Assembly (NCBI GenBank): GCA_033085395.1
Contig: JANQBS010000079.1
Span: 102,682 to 166,681 of the forward strand
Source: Xanthoparmelia taractica
Taxonomy: Eukaryota; Ascomycota; Lecanoromycetes; Lecanorales; Parmeliaceae
DNA length: 64,000 nt
Direction: 5' to 3'
Positions 36,952-48,036 of this stretch are shown here, piece after piece. A program made the position numbers and the translations under genes. The notes under the pieces are model-generated. The model saw nothing but the letters and a program-made list of their open reading frames with translations. It made no database searches and had not been told where the DNA came from. Positions within the stretch are counted from its first letter, which is position 1. The number at the start of each line of letters is the position of its first letter.

Positions 36952-39111
36952 ATGGCTCGTCTACTATCCCATATGTTTATATATTATTTTCTGCTTTTTG
37001 CCAATGAAATCTTGAGTCTGAGCAACTTCGTCGTGCGTGACGCAGAACCTGATGACACAATACTGCCCGGGCGACGGTTGAGAGCAGCTAAACGAAGCCA
37101 TGAGCTTGGCGCTCGCGATGTCGAAGGCTGCCTTAGATATGACCACAACATGCACTACTTGGACGGTTGGTACGATACTTCGCCGTCACTTCTTCTTACT
37201 AACGCCTACCATGAAAGCTGATACGCATGGCTCGACTTCTCAATTTGCCGCCAAGGTGGGCATGAACTTCAAGATTCCAGCTCTGATGCTCGAGGATGTT
37301 GAGCATCATATCGAAAGTGTTGGCTGTTACTCGTCCGAAATCCACCTACATTTCAGATCGGCCGAGCTCTTGAAGCGCGCGCACAATGAATTCGCGAGGG
37401 TCAACAACTTTCTCCTTGTTACTTCGCACCGAGGTTGTAATGAGGATGGAGAGCGCAACCCACACGTGTAAGTAAGTACGACAACTCATTAAAACATGGC
37501 TAAGGATCGCAGGGTATCTGAAGCAGCAATGGACCTTGATAGCCAAGTCATCGCCCTCTCTATCCTCAGAGTACCCTGGAAAAGCACCTTCAACTCAATG
37601 ACGCTCGACTTTGGCAAAAGCGACGACGAATTTGTGCTCCGTCGACACAGTAGACTAGAATCCCGACAAGCAGCTGCAACATCATCTGCGGTAGCAGCTT
37701 CATCAATAGAGTATCCCTCAGCGCCCTCATCTACACCTAGCAACTGGAATGCCAGTGCCAGTTTCAGCAAACAATGGCTTGATACATCTATCCTGCCCGC
37801 AGATACGTCTTTGGGACATCTTTCCCTCAGTAGCCCGAAACTGTAAGTGAAACTCCAAAACTTTTTACCGGGATTACTTTCTGATAATGTTTCAGACCGC
37901 CCAACTTCAAGATCAAATGCAAAAACTGTACAGTGGAAGGGAACATCGATCTCGTCGCTGGATCTCTGACCGTGGGAGGAATCAATCATGCGAGCCCTAA
38001 TACGAGCCAAGGGATCCTTAACCTTACCGAAAGCATCATAGACTTCGTCGAGCACGGCTATGTTCAGTTCAAATCGAACAGTTTCGGCGCACATATTGAG
38101 CTTGAGAGCACCGTCACCGCTTCCGAAACACTCTACAATTATACAGCGCCTTTGCCAACCATTCCTTTAACGCCCTTCCAAGTCAGTTGTCCCCCATCCC
38201 AAAGGATTGACGTCGTTAGCTAACAGCACCCATAGATACCGGGAATCGCATCGGTAGGGCCTGAACTTGTGCCGCGGGTTTTTGTGGGTTTCAAACTCGC
38301 GGCTAGCATTGATTTCTTCTACGGCTTGGAAGTACAAGTACGTCTAAACCCACCATGCCCACAACCCACAAGGTTGACTGAAGCCACAGATACCGAATGA
38401 TTCGAGCGTCCTGCTCGACCTCCAAAACACCACCAACTCCACCCAATCAGGCTTGTAAGCATCCCCACTCCTACCATCCAAAAACCCCCTAACCCACTTC
38501 CCCCCAATAGCTCCAACACAACCGTAACCGCCCTCCCCTTCCAAGCCAGCCTCCCCAACCTCGCCCTCACCGCCACCGCTGGCTTCCAACCCCAACTCCT
38601 CCTCGGCATCTCCTTCTTCAACGGCAAAGGCACCGCCGGCGCCGGCATCTTCCTCGACGCCCCTCTCCTAACCAGCACCCTCTCAACCCTCAACCACGTG
38701 ACTGCGAAATGCGAAAACGCGTCCACCACCACCACCACCACCACCAACACCGGCAAAGAAATCATCTTCGACGCCCTCACCCACGTCGACGCGAGCGTGG
38801 ATGTAGGATTGGGTCTCACGGCCGAGGCGGAAGTCGATGTCGCGGATGTGGCGTTTAAGGATGCTGCGCCGTATAGTTTGCTGAGGACGTCGTATGCGTT
38901 GCCGACTGCGTGTTTGAGCTTTGATGAAGGGGCGAAGAGGTATGGCGCTGCTACCGCCAGCCCCAGCCCCAGCGCCACCTCTACCGCTACAAAGGGTCAT
39001 GATGGCGGCAAAAGCGGGGGGGCGGTGGGGGTTGTGAATCCTTTTGGGGCGCAGGGTGAGGGGTTGAGGGGCATGATGGTTGTTGGGTCAGTGTTTTTGA
39101 TGCTGTTGTGA
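36952..39111 (+). CDS. Secreted, probably GPI-anchored surface protein (DUF7029-like)
   Basis: Seven exons: 36952-37165, 37218-37467, 37513-37842, 37896-38181, 38236-38337, 38390-38454, 38511-39111, giving 615 aa. All junctions preserve frame. The N-terminus MARLLSHMFIYYFLLFANEI is a signal peptide. An N-terminal module resembles what I know as DUF7029: IPALMLEDVEHHIESVGC, FLLVTSHRGCNEDGERNPHV. A Cys-containing beta-rich module follows (FKIKCKNCTVEGNIDLVAGS), with many N-glycosylation sequons, a Ser/Thr/Pro-rich stalk (ATASPSPSATSTATK) and a hydrophobic C-terminus GMMVVGSVFLMLL fitting GPI attachment. Intron 1 uses a weak GTTGGT donor and a perfect TACTAAC branch site. The likely location is the cell surface or wall. 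The function is unknown. Confidence 0.82.
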
Positions 39112-39905
39112 TGTGCGATTGGTGTTTGATGCTTGACGCTTGACGCTGTGGGGGGGTTTTTTTTTTTCTTTTGGTTGGGCCCCAGCTGGCAGCTGAGAGC
39201 GAGTGTCTGAAGCGCGGACACCCGTTTCTTTGAGTCGAATGGCCCTGAGATGAGAGGGACTGTTGAAGATTCGCATTCTTTTCTGAGCCAAGCGTCCTAG
39301 AGTAACTTGGCTGGTTACGCTAGGTAGATAAATATATATCCGTAGGGAACTCCGCTACGGCACGGCTCAACGATTGAATTCTCCCCTTCCCCCCTCCCCC
39401 GCAAAAAAGGCAACGGCGAAGTCTACAACGTAGGCAGAGATATCTCAAAGCAATGCACAGTCAAAGCCACGTAGCAAGGCATACGCCAGTCTATCATACA
39501 ATCTCTATAACAAATCAGAATAATACCAGGTCTTGATTGGTTAAATCTCATCAGCTTCATCAATGATGTGCGATATCAGAGTTTGGACAGGGGTTTCACG
39601 TGCTCGCTGTCCGTTCTGAGAGATATACAAATTACAGAACGCAGCGCGAGCGATGATAATGGAGTGTATAAGGGAGGCGCCTGTGGGGGAGTAAGGAGGA
39701 AGGAGGAGGAGGGAGAGCTGGATTTGGTTTCGTACAACAGTCTCCATGAGCGTGTAGATCGTTAGGAAAGAGGAAGGGGGGGGTATCCTGCCAGAATGAT
39801 ATGGAATGAGAATGCTGCGATTTATAAGACGTATCTATGCGCCAAAAGTCAACGCAGACGCCATCGCTATGCAGAGATTACACCATCAAACCAGCGAGCT
39901 GAACC
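39112..39905. other. Convergent intergenic region, 794 bp
   Basis: Lies between the 3' ends of the surface-protein gene (plus) and mrc1 (minus). It contains a G7T10-type homopolymer run near 39150-39169. No gene was recognised. Confidence 0.5.
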
Positions 39906-42900
39906 CTATTCAAAAGCTCCCGTGCCTAATCCTCCCAACCGCATCATCATTCCTTTCGCTACCTTCTCCCTCTCTTCCTTTCTTCTTCTATCCACCCCTT
40001 CTATGACTTTATTTTTTTCCAATTCTCTTGCAAAGTAATTAACACTACTCTTCTTCGTCCCTCCCCTCCTCACAAAATCGCCCTTCTCTCCACCACCAGC
40101 GGCTCTCTCAGTCGTCGCAGTTGCGAGCGTCGTAATGCCGTTGTTATCCGCTGCTGCTGCGAGATTGGTAGTGGTAGCACGGCGGAGTAGGCTGGGAACT
40201 TTGAAGCCGCCGATTGTAGGATTAGTAGTTGAGGGATCGTGGAAAGCTAGACGAGAGGTGGATGATGCGGTGGCTGACTCGGCGCGTTTGAGGGAGAGGC
40301 GGTCAATGATCGGGTTGGGGTTGGGGCGGCGGCGAGGGTTACGATGATTTTCATCATGATGGCTGGATTCGTCTTCGGAGGCGGAAGAGGAGGGATCGGG
40401 AGCAGTGTTGATTGAGCCAGGATCTTCGATAAGAAAGGAGACGGATTCGCGGATTTCAGCGAGCGTAGCAGGCTTCTTGGGGGCTTGGGTACGGCGGGCG
40501 GCAGGTGGTGGACGCATGTTGCCCTTATCAGGGACAGAATCTTGCAGAGGACGCTTCCGCTTGCCAAGGGTGGGATCTGGTAGAGCAGGTTGAGATTGTG
40601 ACTCGTGGTCTTCTTGAGTATCGGGTTCTATTCTGAAGGGCTCCTCTGCCGGATGATTTAAGAATTCGTGATCATCGTCGTGTTCACGGTCTTCAATAGC
40701 TCGGAGGAAAGCGAGCTTCTTCGGGTCTTCGGCGATCTTACCGACGTTCTCGTTCTCAAGTAGAGCCTTCCTCATCTTAGCAAATTCTCGTCGCTTCCTT
40801 CGTTGGCGAGCTTCGGCGTCATCATCCGAATCAGAGAGATCAAATTCGGCACCACGTTTGCGGCGAAGCATGCCGCTATTGATATCTTTATACAGTTTCG
40901 CAATGTCCTTCTCGTCCCTTGCTCTCTCATTGTTCCTGAGAGGATTTGAGTATCAACGTCAATACGGGGAACCGAAGCTGACTTACGCATAGTGAGCTGC
41001 CAGCTCTCTTTCGTTGACATTGACTTCTCCTTGATCTATCATCTCTTGAACAAATTCATCTTCTTCTCCACCACTCTCATCATCACTGGCTCCACCTATA
41101 CCAGCATACTCGTCTTCGGATTCTTGAGCTTGTTCTTCGACCATGCCCTTGGCCTCGCTCTTTGTCTTGTCGAAGCTGTCAGTCCCAGCCTTGTACTGTT
41201 TCCTGGCCTTCTTCATCACATCGAATGCGCTTGTACTCGCATCAACTTTCGCCCCAGTACGACCGGTTGCCGGCAGAGTTCCATCCTCTTCCGAAAGAGT
41301 TTCTTCAACCACCAAACCTCTTTGCAAGCGTCCTCTCTTTTTCTGGATCGGAGAGCCATTGCCAGCAGCGCCAGATAGGGGAACGGTATCCACTGTGGAC
41401 GGAGGATCAGAGACAAAGCGCCCAGGAGCTGGCGAAGACAATACGAATCCAACATCTTGGGTTGGGTCCGGCACTTCGGATATCTGACTGGCCTCGACTT
41501 GTGCTTGAGCGTCGGCCAAGGCATCAAATATTATCTGCGACTGTGTCAAGTGGAGCTCGATCTCATTGGACGTATTCGAACTGTGTCCTGCGTTTGTATT
41601 AAGGGGTAGGCCGTTCTGACTGTCCTCCACCACCTGCAGCGAGTCGGTCTCGTCCAACATAGGGAAGTTCGGCTCTGGTGGTGGACCTAGGAATGCCAGA
41701 GAGTCCTGCTCGTCTTGTTCCTCGAGTCCTTGAGTCTGCGTCTCGGCCATGGTTGCTGCAAAAGCTTGGGTCATGCCCATTGGTGACGCGATTGGTTCTC
41801 GTTCTGCAAAGGCGGCGAACTTGGGAATTTCCGGCGCAGAGCTTGCGTCAATGGCTGATGCTAGTGGCTTATCACTCTTCTCATCATCGTCGTCATCATC
41901 TTCGATAACCATCTTAGTCCTGCGCCGATGAATCTGGGGTTCGTGGGATTCTTCTTCCTCCTCGTTACCATCTACAACAATATCTTCGTCTTCCTGTTCG
42001 TCCTCAGATTCTTCAGAAGCCTCATTGTCGATCAGATCAGCCGCTTCCCCATCCTTGTTCAGATCTACACCCCCATTATCACCATCCTCAAGTTGCTCGC
42101 CATCTGAACTTAGATCTTCTTCGCCAGATGAGTTATCGAGCTCTTCATCTTCATCAGACCCGGACAGCTCAACATCAAGATTGTCTACGTCAGCTTGAAA
42201 ATCGTCGTCTTCGTCGCTGCTATCGGCCAGCCCATCGACTCCGCCATTGGCAGTCTTCTCCTTCTTTGCAGCCTTCCTTTCTTTCTGCATGATTTCGTCT
42301 GCTTCTCTCCGAGCCTTGTCCACTAGATCTTCCACCTCTGCCTGGTCCTTTTCTCTCTCCTCGGCAGTTTGGATGATGACTCCCCGACGCTTTAGGTCAT
42401 CTATCTTTGCTCTCCGCTCTTCCATTGCTTGTCGTCTAGCACGCTGTTGCAACGACCTCTGCATGTCTGCCTGAGTCATAGATGCTTTCTTGGCGCGCGG
42501 GAACTTCTCTGGAGAATTAAGGTGGGCAAGTGCACGAAGGGTCTGCATTGAACGGCCTTCTTGCATCTTAGCGACGGGTAAGCGATCAAAGATGTCGGGT
42601 TTCGAAGCCTTGGACTTTCGAACTGTCAAGACCTCCAAATCGCTGTTTGAGTCAAGATCGACATCTTCACGATCTAGTATTGGCTTCGGTAGACGAACTT
42701 TGATCGGGCGTTGTTTGAAATTTGATTTTTGCATTTTCGAAACCCCAGTAGCATCTTCTGCCTCACCGTAGTCGATGGCTTTCCCTTTCCCTTTATCCCT
42801 TTTCTGTGTCGGCCGGCTCATAACCTCGAGCATAGATGGTAGTTCCTTATCTTCTTGCCCTGATGGCTGCCTCTCATCGGTTGTGACTACCGGCTGCTCG

Positions 42901-44114
42901 TGGCGTACTGAATCTACAGGCGCCAAGAGCGGATCATCAGGGGCAGCAGGACTTGTGGGCGGTGAATCCTCGTTGTGGCGGTCCTCTAAATCTGAAGCAG
43001 GAGCCGAGCTTGAACCGTTTGAGGGTCCTAGATCTTGCGGTGCCTCCACGATTGATGCCATAGACGTGCGGAAATTGAATCTGTCAAGCAGACTTTGTTT
43101 GCTAATCTTCTTCTTCGTTTTGGCCTGGTGGGCAAGCTGCATATTACGACTCATTCGCTGTGTCTCCCGATTCATCTCTTCAAGCGCCTTCTTGCTAGCC
43201 CTGCGAGTTGGCCGTGAGTGTTGGGTGAGTCTCCGGTCCGCTGCCATATCGTCATCAGATATGCCTGAGCCTGAAGAAGCATCTTGCGAAAGAGCTTTTT
43301 CGAACAACCGGTTCTTTGCCGCCTTCTCTGCTTTGTTCTTATCTTCTGCCGCCTGCTTCGCTTCGCGTTCGGCCCTTTTCTTGGCCACCAACTCCATGAA
43401 GCCGCTGTTGGATCGAGGATTCGCAGGTAGATCTGGTTCGGACTCATCATTGTCGACGGAATTTCGGGGAGACGCTCGTTGCCTTGACGCGGCTTTGGGG
43501 GTTAAGAAAAGACCTGGCGAAGAGATCCGGCTCCCCTTAGGACTGTTCGCCGTTGAGTCGGTGCAACCAGAAGCATTGCTTGAGGTTCTTTGACGCTTCG
43601 ATGGCCTTGTTACGGGTGTTGCTTCTTCGCTGTCAATTGCGCCTGTTGACTCGCGGCTCTTTGTGGCGTGTTTTTGCAGAAGTTTCTTCTTGATCCTGGC
43701 ATAAGCGTCTCCGTTACCCTCATCTTCACTCGTCGAGCTGTTCACGTTTCGACTGGATGTCTGTCCGTTGAGGCGGGCTGCTAACCTCCCCCGGGGTATT
43801 ATTGGCGGCGCATCACTTTCCTCTCCATTATCCACGTCTTCAAACTCGCGCTCACCAATGACAGCATACTCTTTCACGCTTTCTTGTTCACCAACCCTCT
43901 GAATGTTGCCAGCGACAGCTAACAAGGCACTTCTTCCTGGTTTATTAGGTTCAGGGCTAGACTTGGAGTCGGATTCATCATCAATCGCTGCTAGCATAGC
44001 CTTGACCTTGCTCCGTGGGGTAAGTTCTTGGAGTGAATTGCCATGCTGGCCAGTTGATGGCGTTGAGAGCACAGAGCGCGCAATTGAACGGGCAGGTGTG
44101 GTAGGTACAGACAT
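39906..44114 (-). CDS. mrc1: Mrc1/Claspin-like replication checkpoint mediator
   Basis: Mediator of the S-phase checkpoint: it couples Mec1/ATR signalling to the effector kinase and tethers helicase and polymerase at forks, in the nucleus. Exons 44114-40987 and 40935-39906, with a 51-bp intron, give 1385 aa, a usual length for filamentous fungi. Evidence: a long, acidic, mostly disordered protein with many SQ/TQ sites (for example MTQAFAATMAETQTQG, LHLTQSQIIF); the central charged coiled-coil segment DLKRRGVIIQTAEEREKDQ; and the conserved C-terminal block across the intron, HYANNERARDEKDIAKLY then DINSGMLRRKRGAEFDLSDS and LAFLRAIED, which matches the Mrc1-like domain as I know it. The start MSVPTTPARSIARSVLST is the first Met. 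Confidence 0.85.
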
Positions 44115-45717
44115 TGTGACTTCAGACTGCCATGTAGATGAATTGCAGCGGGGGTGAGTCCCTAGACTTGTGGTGCTCGAAGTCGAATCTCGCGCTGGAA
44201 GACGCGATTTATTCAGCCCTACACTAGCACGTCTTTCGTATGACTAGCCCTAAAACGCTTGGATCGCGATCACCACGATGGTTATCTTGGGATGAAGAAT
44301 GTCAATCATCAATAATATCAGGCTTAAAGTAAAGTAATAGCGGGAAAATGATGATTCCATTCGCTGTCCGAGCGGTCTCTTCACTCCGTAGGTACTCCGT
44401 ATATTTACCCTACTTTACATATCGCATGTTATCCATAACAAGGTATTCTTTGTCGCAGATACCGAGTGTAACAGACCAGTGTCCTGCAGTCTTCAAGGCT
44501 TCCTCCTAGTCACGCACATATCCGAGCGTCTACCATAGAAAAGACCCACATGATGTATAGACAATATAAATGTGTGGAGTGCCAAACCACACAGAAACAG
44601 TGCATCGTCGTCGAGCGGAATAAATTCTAAAATAGAAAACACTGCCTGCCTTGTGTGCAGCTGAAGACTACTTCTAGTCAGAGCGTATATAAATAGAGAA
44701 AACCCTAGGAGAACAAAGCGAAGTTTTTTATATTAGCTTCTACGTCTCTCCCTCGAGTAAAAGGCGCTCTCTTAGCTCTTGAATCCTCAACACAGCCATT
44801 TTAGCCGGAAAAGCCCAGCTCTATCCCCAAAATCTACCGCAGACCGCGCACTTCGTCTATCCGTCCAAGCTGTAATTTACATCAGAGGGGACCGATGACA
44901 TATGAAGGATTTGAGAAGACGATCTAAACCCTGATGTGTTCTATATCGAGTTACAAGTGTGAGGACTGTAGACCTTTGGTGTTGGCGGGTTCAATATGGA
45001 GAGGGCGTTTGGGACGAGGGTTTTGGGGGGTAAGGGAGAAAAAGAGAGATCTGAGTACGTTCGCCCGAATGGCAAGAAACATGCCAACTCTCTTGTTCCA
45101 ACGGCGTTTCCCACTTTGTTCCGCAGTCTGCTTTTTGGTAGTGTTGGATGTAAAGATCGACTTTAGAAGGAACGGAGGTAAGTGATGGCTCGACAGACTT
45201 GCGCGGTAGTGTACGCCATGAATGCATAGGATCGATGATGCAGAAGGAATAAAAGGCGCGAGACACGGATCTCTGCGCCACGAAATCATGCATAAGTAAA
45301 ATAGGATCGTGCGAATGTAACTGAAAGTGGACAGCACGACCTATGTTCGAAAAGGAGCAGGTAAAAACTAGCTAGTCTGTACCGGACATGCTTTGCTATC
45401 CATCGACAGTTGGCTGTTGCGTGCTAACCAGGTCCACGCTAAAAAGTCACGAAGAGAAAAGTCTCAAGCTATCTCATACATGCGTACGCGCCACCCGTAT
45501 ATCAATTGAGAAACGCCGGTTAGATGCTTATGCGAATCGCTCCGGGTATGCATAGGACAAGAATGGGTGAAGTTGCTGAAGGGGTATAAGTAATGTGGTT
45601 AATTGTTGGCGGACAGTCTGGGGATTAAGTGATGAATCGAAATGCGAGCCAGCCTCTCTCGCTGGCTTTTTCTCGAACATGTATCTATCGTACATCCTGC
45701 TCAGCTGAGCTCCAGGC
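44115..45717. other. Intergenic, about 1.6 kb
   Basis: The mrc1 promoter lies at the left end and the 3' flank of ste7 at the right end. Frames on either strand lack motifs. No tRNA or repeat was recognised. Confidence 0.5.
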
Positions 45718-47476
45718 TCAGTACTGCTGGTTATCGCCATAGGGGTAGGGCGAACCATTTGGACGCTGACCTCTGAAGTTCGCACTAGGCGGTGGAGGTA
45801 GGGGTCCAGAAGGCGGCGGCGCTGGACGAATGGGCAGGGTTGTGGTAGGGTTGAAGTTTCCGCTGTCTCTTGGTTGCGGGTTGAAGTTCCCGCTATCCCT
45901 TGGGTGACTCGGCAGACCACCCTTGGGACTGAAGCTTTCTGGCTCGCGAGAACGGCTTGATGGTGCAACTATAGTACTCGAGGTGCGCGGAGGGAAGCCT
46001 TGACGGTCGAAAGCGGAGCTTTGGGAAGGATACATGCCGTTGCCGTTAGTCTCGGTAGGGATCGGTCGTTGAACTGCGGGCTGTTCTGAACGGGGCGAGG
46101 CCTTGCTTCCTTCGTCTGCTATTGGTATCTCGCCAGAAGTCGGGGTCTTGGACATCGTCGAGACCGTCGATTCCTTAGGAGAGGGCACTGACTCTCCCCG
46201 AAGCAAGGCTTGGGTAGACGGTGACAGCTGAGGGGCAAGGTGAGACTTGCGGTTGTGACGCTCCATCATTGAAACGGCCCACTGCTCTAGGTCTACGGGC
46301 GTTCGTTTGGCAGCTGCCAAAAACATGTCTTTGTCCTAAAAGATTGCGTTAGTGATGGGTGCGAAAGGGCCAAGATGACCGGGACTTACAAATAGTTGGC
46401 GTGGAGTAGGTCGGTCGTCTGGATTCTTGAGAAGGCACTTTTGGATCATTTCGTCAAGAATTGGAGGGAATGCATCACTTTGTGGTAGCCTTGGTGCCGG
46501 TTCGTGAACGATCTGCTGTAGGAGATCCAAAATGCCCATAGGTCCGGCACTTGCTCGATCTCCTGCCGCTGCATCGCTTGCATCAAATGGAAATCTTCCA
46601 ATAGCTAGCTCCATCACTGTAAGACCAACGCTCCAGACGTCCGACTTGATCGAATACTTGGCACCTTGGATTCTCTCCGGCGCCATATAGGTCGATGTGC
46701 CTACGAAGGTATCCGCTATTGAATTCACGAGCTCGCCCGATACACCGAAGTCGCAGAGTTTGATGTATCCCCGCGAATTGACCAGTACGTTCGATGGCTT
46801 GATGTCGCGATGCATGATTCGATGAACGTCGTAAAGGTAGTTGAGCCCACTCAGGACGGCTTCCGTAATCTTTCCAAGGACATCCACTCGAACAGGTCCA
46901 AAGTCTTTGGAGATTCGATCTAGGGATCTAGCCCGAGATCAGAAACAGTCGGAATGTGGATGAAACTTGAGATCTTACCCGCAGTCCATATACTCCATGC
47001 ACATTATAACATCCCCTGAGTTGTGGAGGAATGCACCGTAGAAGGTAACGATATTCGGTGAAGTGCAATCGTGCATGATGTGTAATTCTCGGACTATTTG
47101 CTTTCGAACGTCCTTCTTCGCTTCCACATGAATAACCTTGCCACAGTGCTTAGTTGGCTTTCGCTTTCTTCATTTTGACTCAAGGATTTACCTTCTTCGC
47201 CATGATGACCTTAGTTGCTGCATGCATGACTTTGCTGACGGTCCCTCCGTTGCCAGCCCCGAGCTCTTTCAATACGATCAGGTCCTCAGTCTTGAAGTCC
47301 AGCTTGAACTCGACCCCGATCTCCAGGGTATCTGACCTAGCTATATTGTTTCCCAACGCTCCTGGTATCTGTGCATCGCCAGCTGATGGGACTGGAGCAG
47401 TCTTTGGGGCGGGGTCCAACCCGAGACCTTTGAAATTCTTGCGACCCAACGTCCGGGGGGCCTTCATGTCGGACAT
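45718..47476 (-). CDS. ste7: MAP kinase kinase, Ste7/Mst7 type
   Basis: MAPKK of the mating/invasive-growth (Fus3/Kss1-type) cascade; in plant-associated fungi it is linked to appressorium or infection development. Exons 47476-47192, 47136-46979, 46927-46390, 46335-45718 give 532 aa. The N-terminus APRTLGRKNFKGLGLDP and the kinase motifs GAGNGGTVSKV, MAKKVIHVEAK, CMEYMDCGSLDRIS, MHRDIKPSNVLVNSRG and DFGVSGELVNSIADTFVGTS match the Ste7/Mst7 subgroup rather than Mkk1/2 or Pbs2. The activation sites are Ser217 and Thr221 (S-x-x-x-T), close to the positions known in Mst7. An unusually long Pro/Ser-rich tail carries a tandem RDSGNFNP repeat. An in-frame ATG at 47545 exists, but relatives start at the equivalent of 47476. 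Confidence 0.93.
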
Positions 47477-48036
47477 CTTGAGGATAATGTGTGAAGAATA
47501 CAGAAAGGAAGATGAAGCGTGCTTCTTATTGTTCGAGGGGGGCAATGCCTCCCCACTTCAGGAGGCAATTTCGCGAGTATGGCAGTGGTGGCAGTAGAGA
47601 CGATTTGATAGGTGCAGGCAATCTGCGCAATCAGCCGGTGTGTGCAGTGGATGCAGCTCCTCGAATGCGGACTGCAGAGCGGACCTCATCAAACTTGCAG
47701 AATCTGCATGACGGCTTAAGCATCAGGCTCTATTTAGGCTGGCGTTGACTATATATGCATCACCGTTAATTCGCCGTTTAACAGGTCAATAATAAGACTC
47801 TGACTCCAAGAATAGACTGAAATTCATCCCACATTGAAACCTGAGCTAGACCAAATGCGGAGCATTAGTAAGCGAAAACCGCATACCTACAAGGACTTTG
47901 TTTGGAGGCGAGTTCACATGCACTGCATTTGTTTCTCCTCATTCTCCTTAGTAATGATGTTATCATCATAGTATTCACATACAGATACCCGTGAGGCATT
48001 CAGTTCTTTTATTCAGCCGGATTTGTGTTCAGAACA
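47477..48036. promoter_or_regulatory. Divergent promoter region of ste7 and spt6
   Basis: 560 bp between two divergent starts. A 69-bp in-frame N-terminal extension of ste7 (to 47545) would fall here if the upstream ATG is used. No motif is called with confidence. Confidence 0.4.

Noticed and set aside
42775..43593. 272-codon plus-strand frame opposite mrc1
   Set aside because: It mirrors the Ser/Arg-rich coding of mrc1 on the other strand; no independent evidence.
45718..47476. Possible Mkk1/2 (cell-wall-integrity) MAPKK acting on the Slt2 in this window
   Set aside because: N-terminus and activation-loop context match the Ste7/Mst7 subgroup, so it is not the direct upstream kinase of Slt2.
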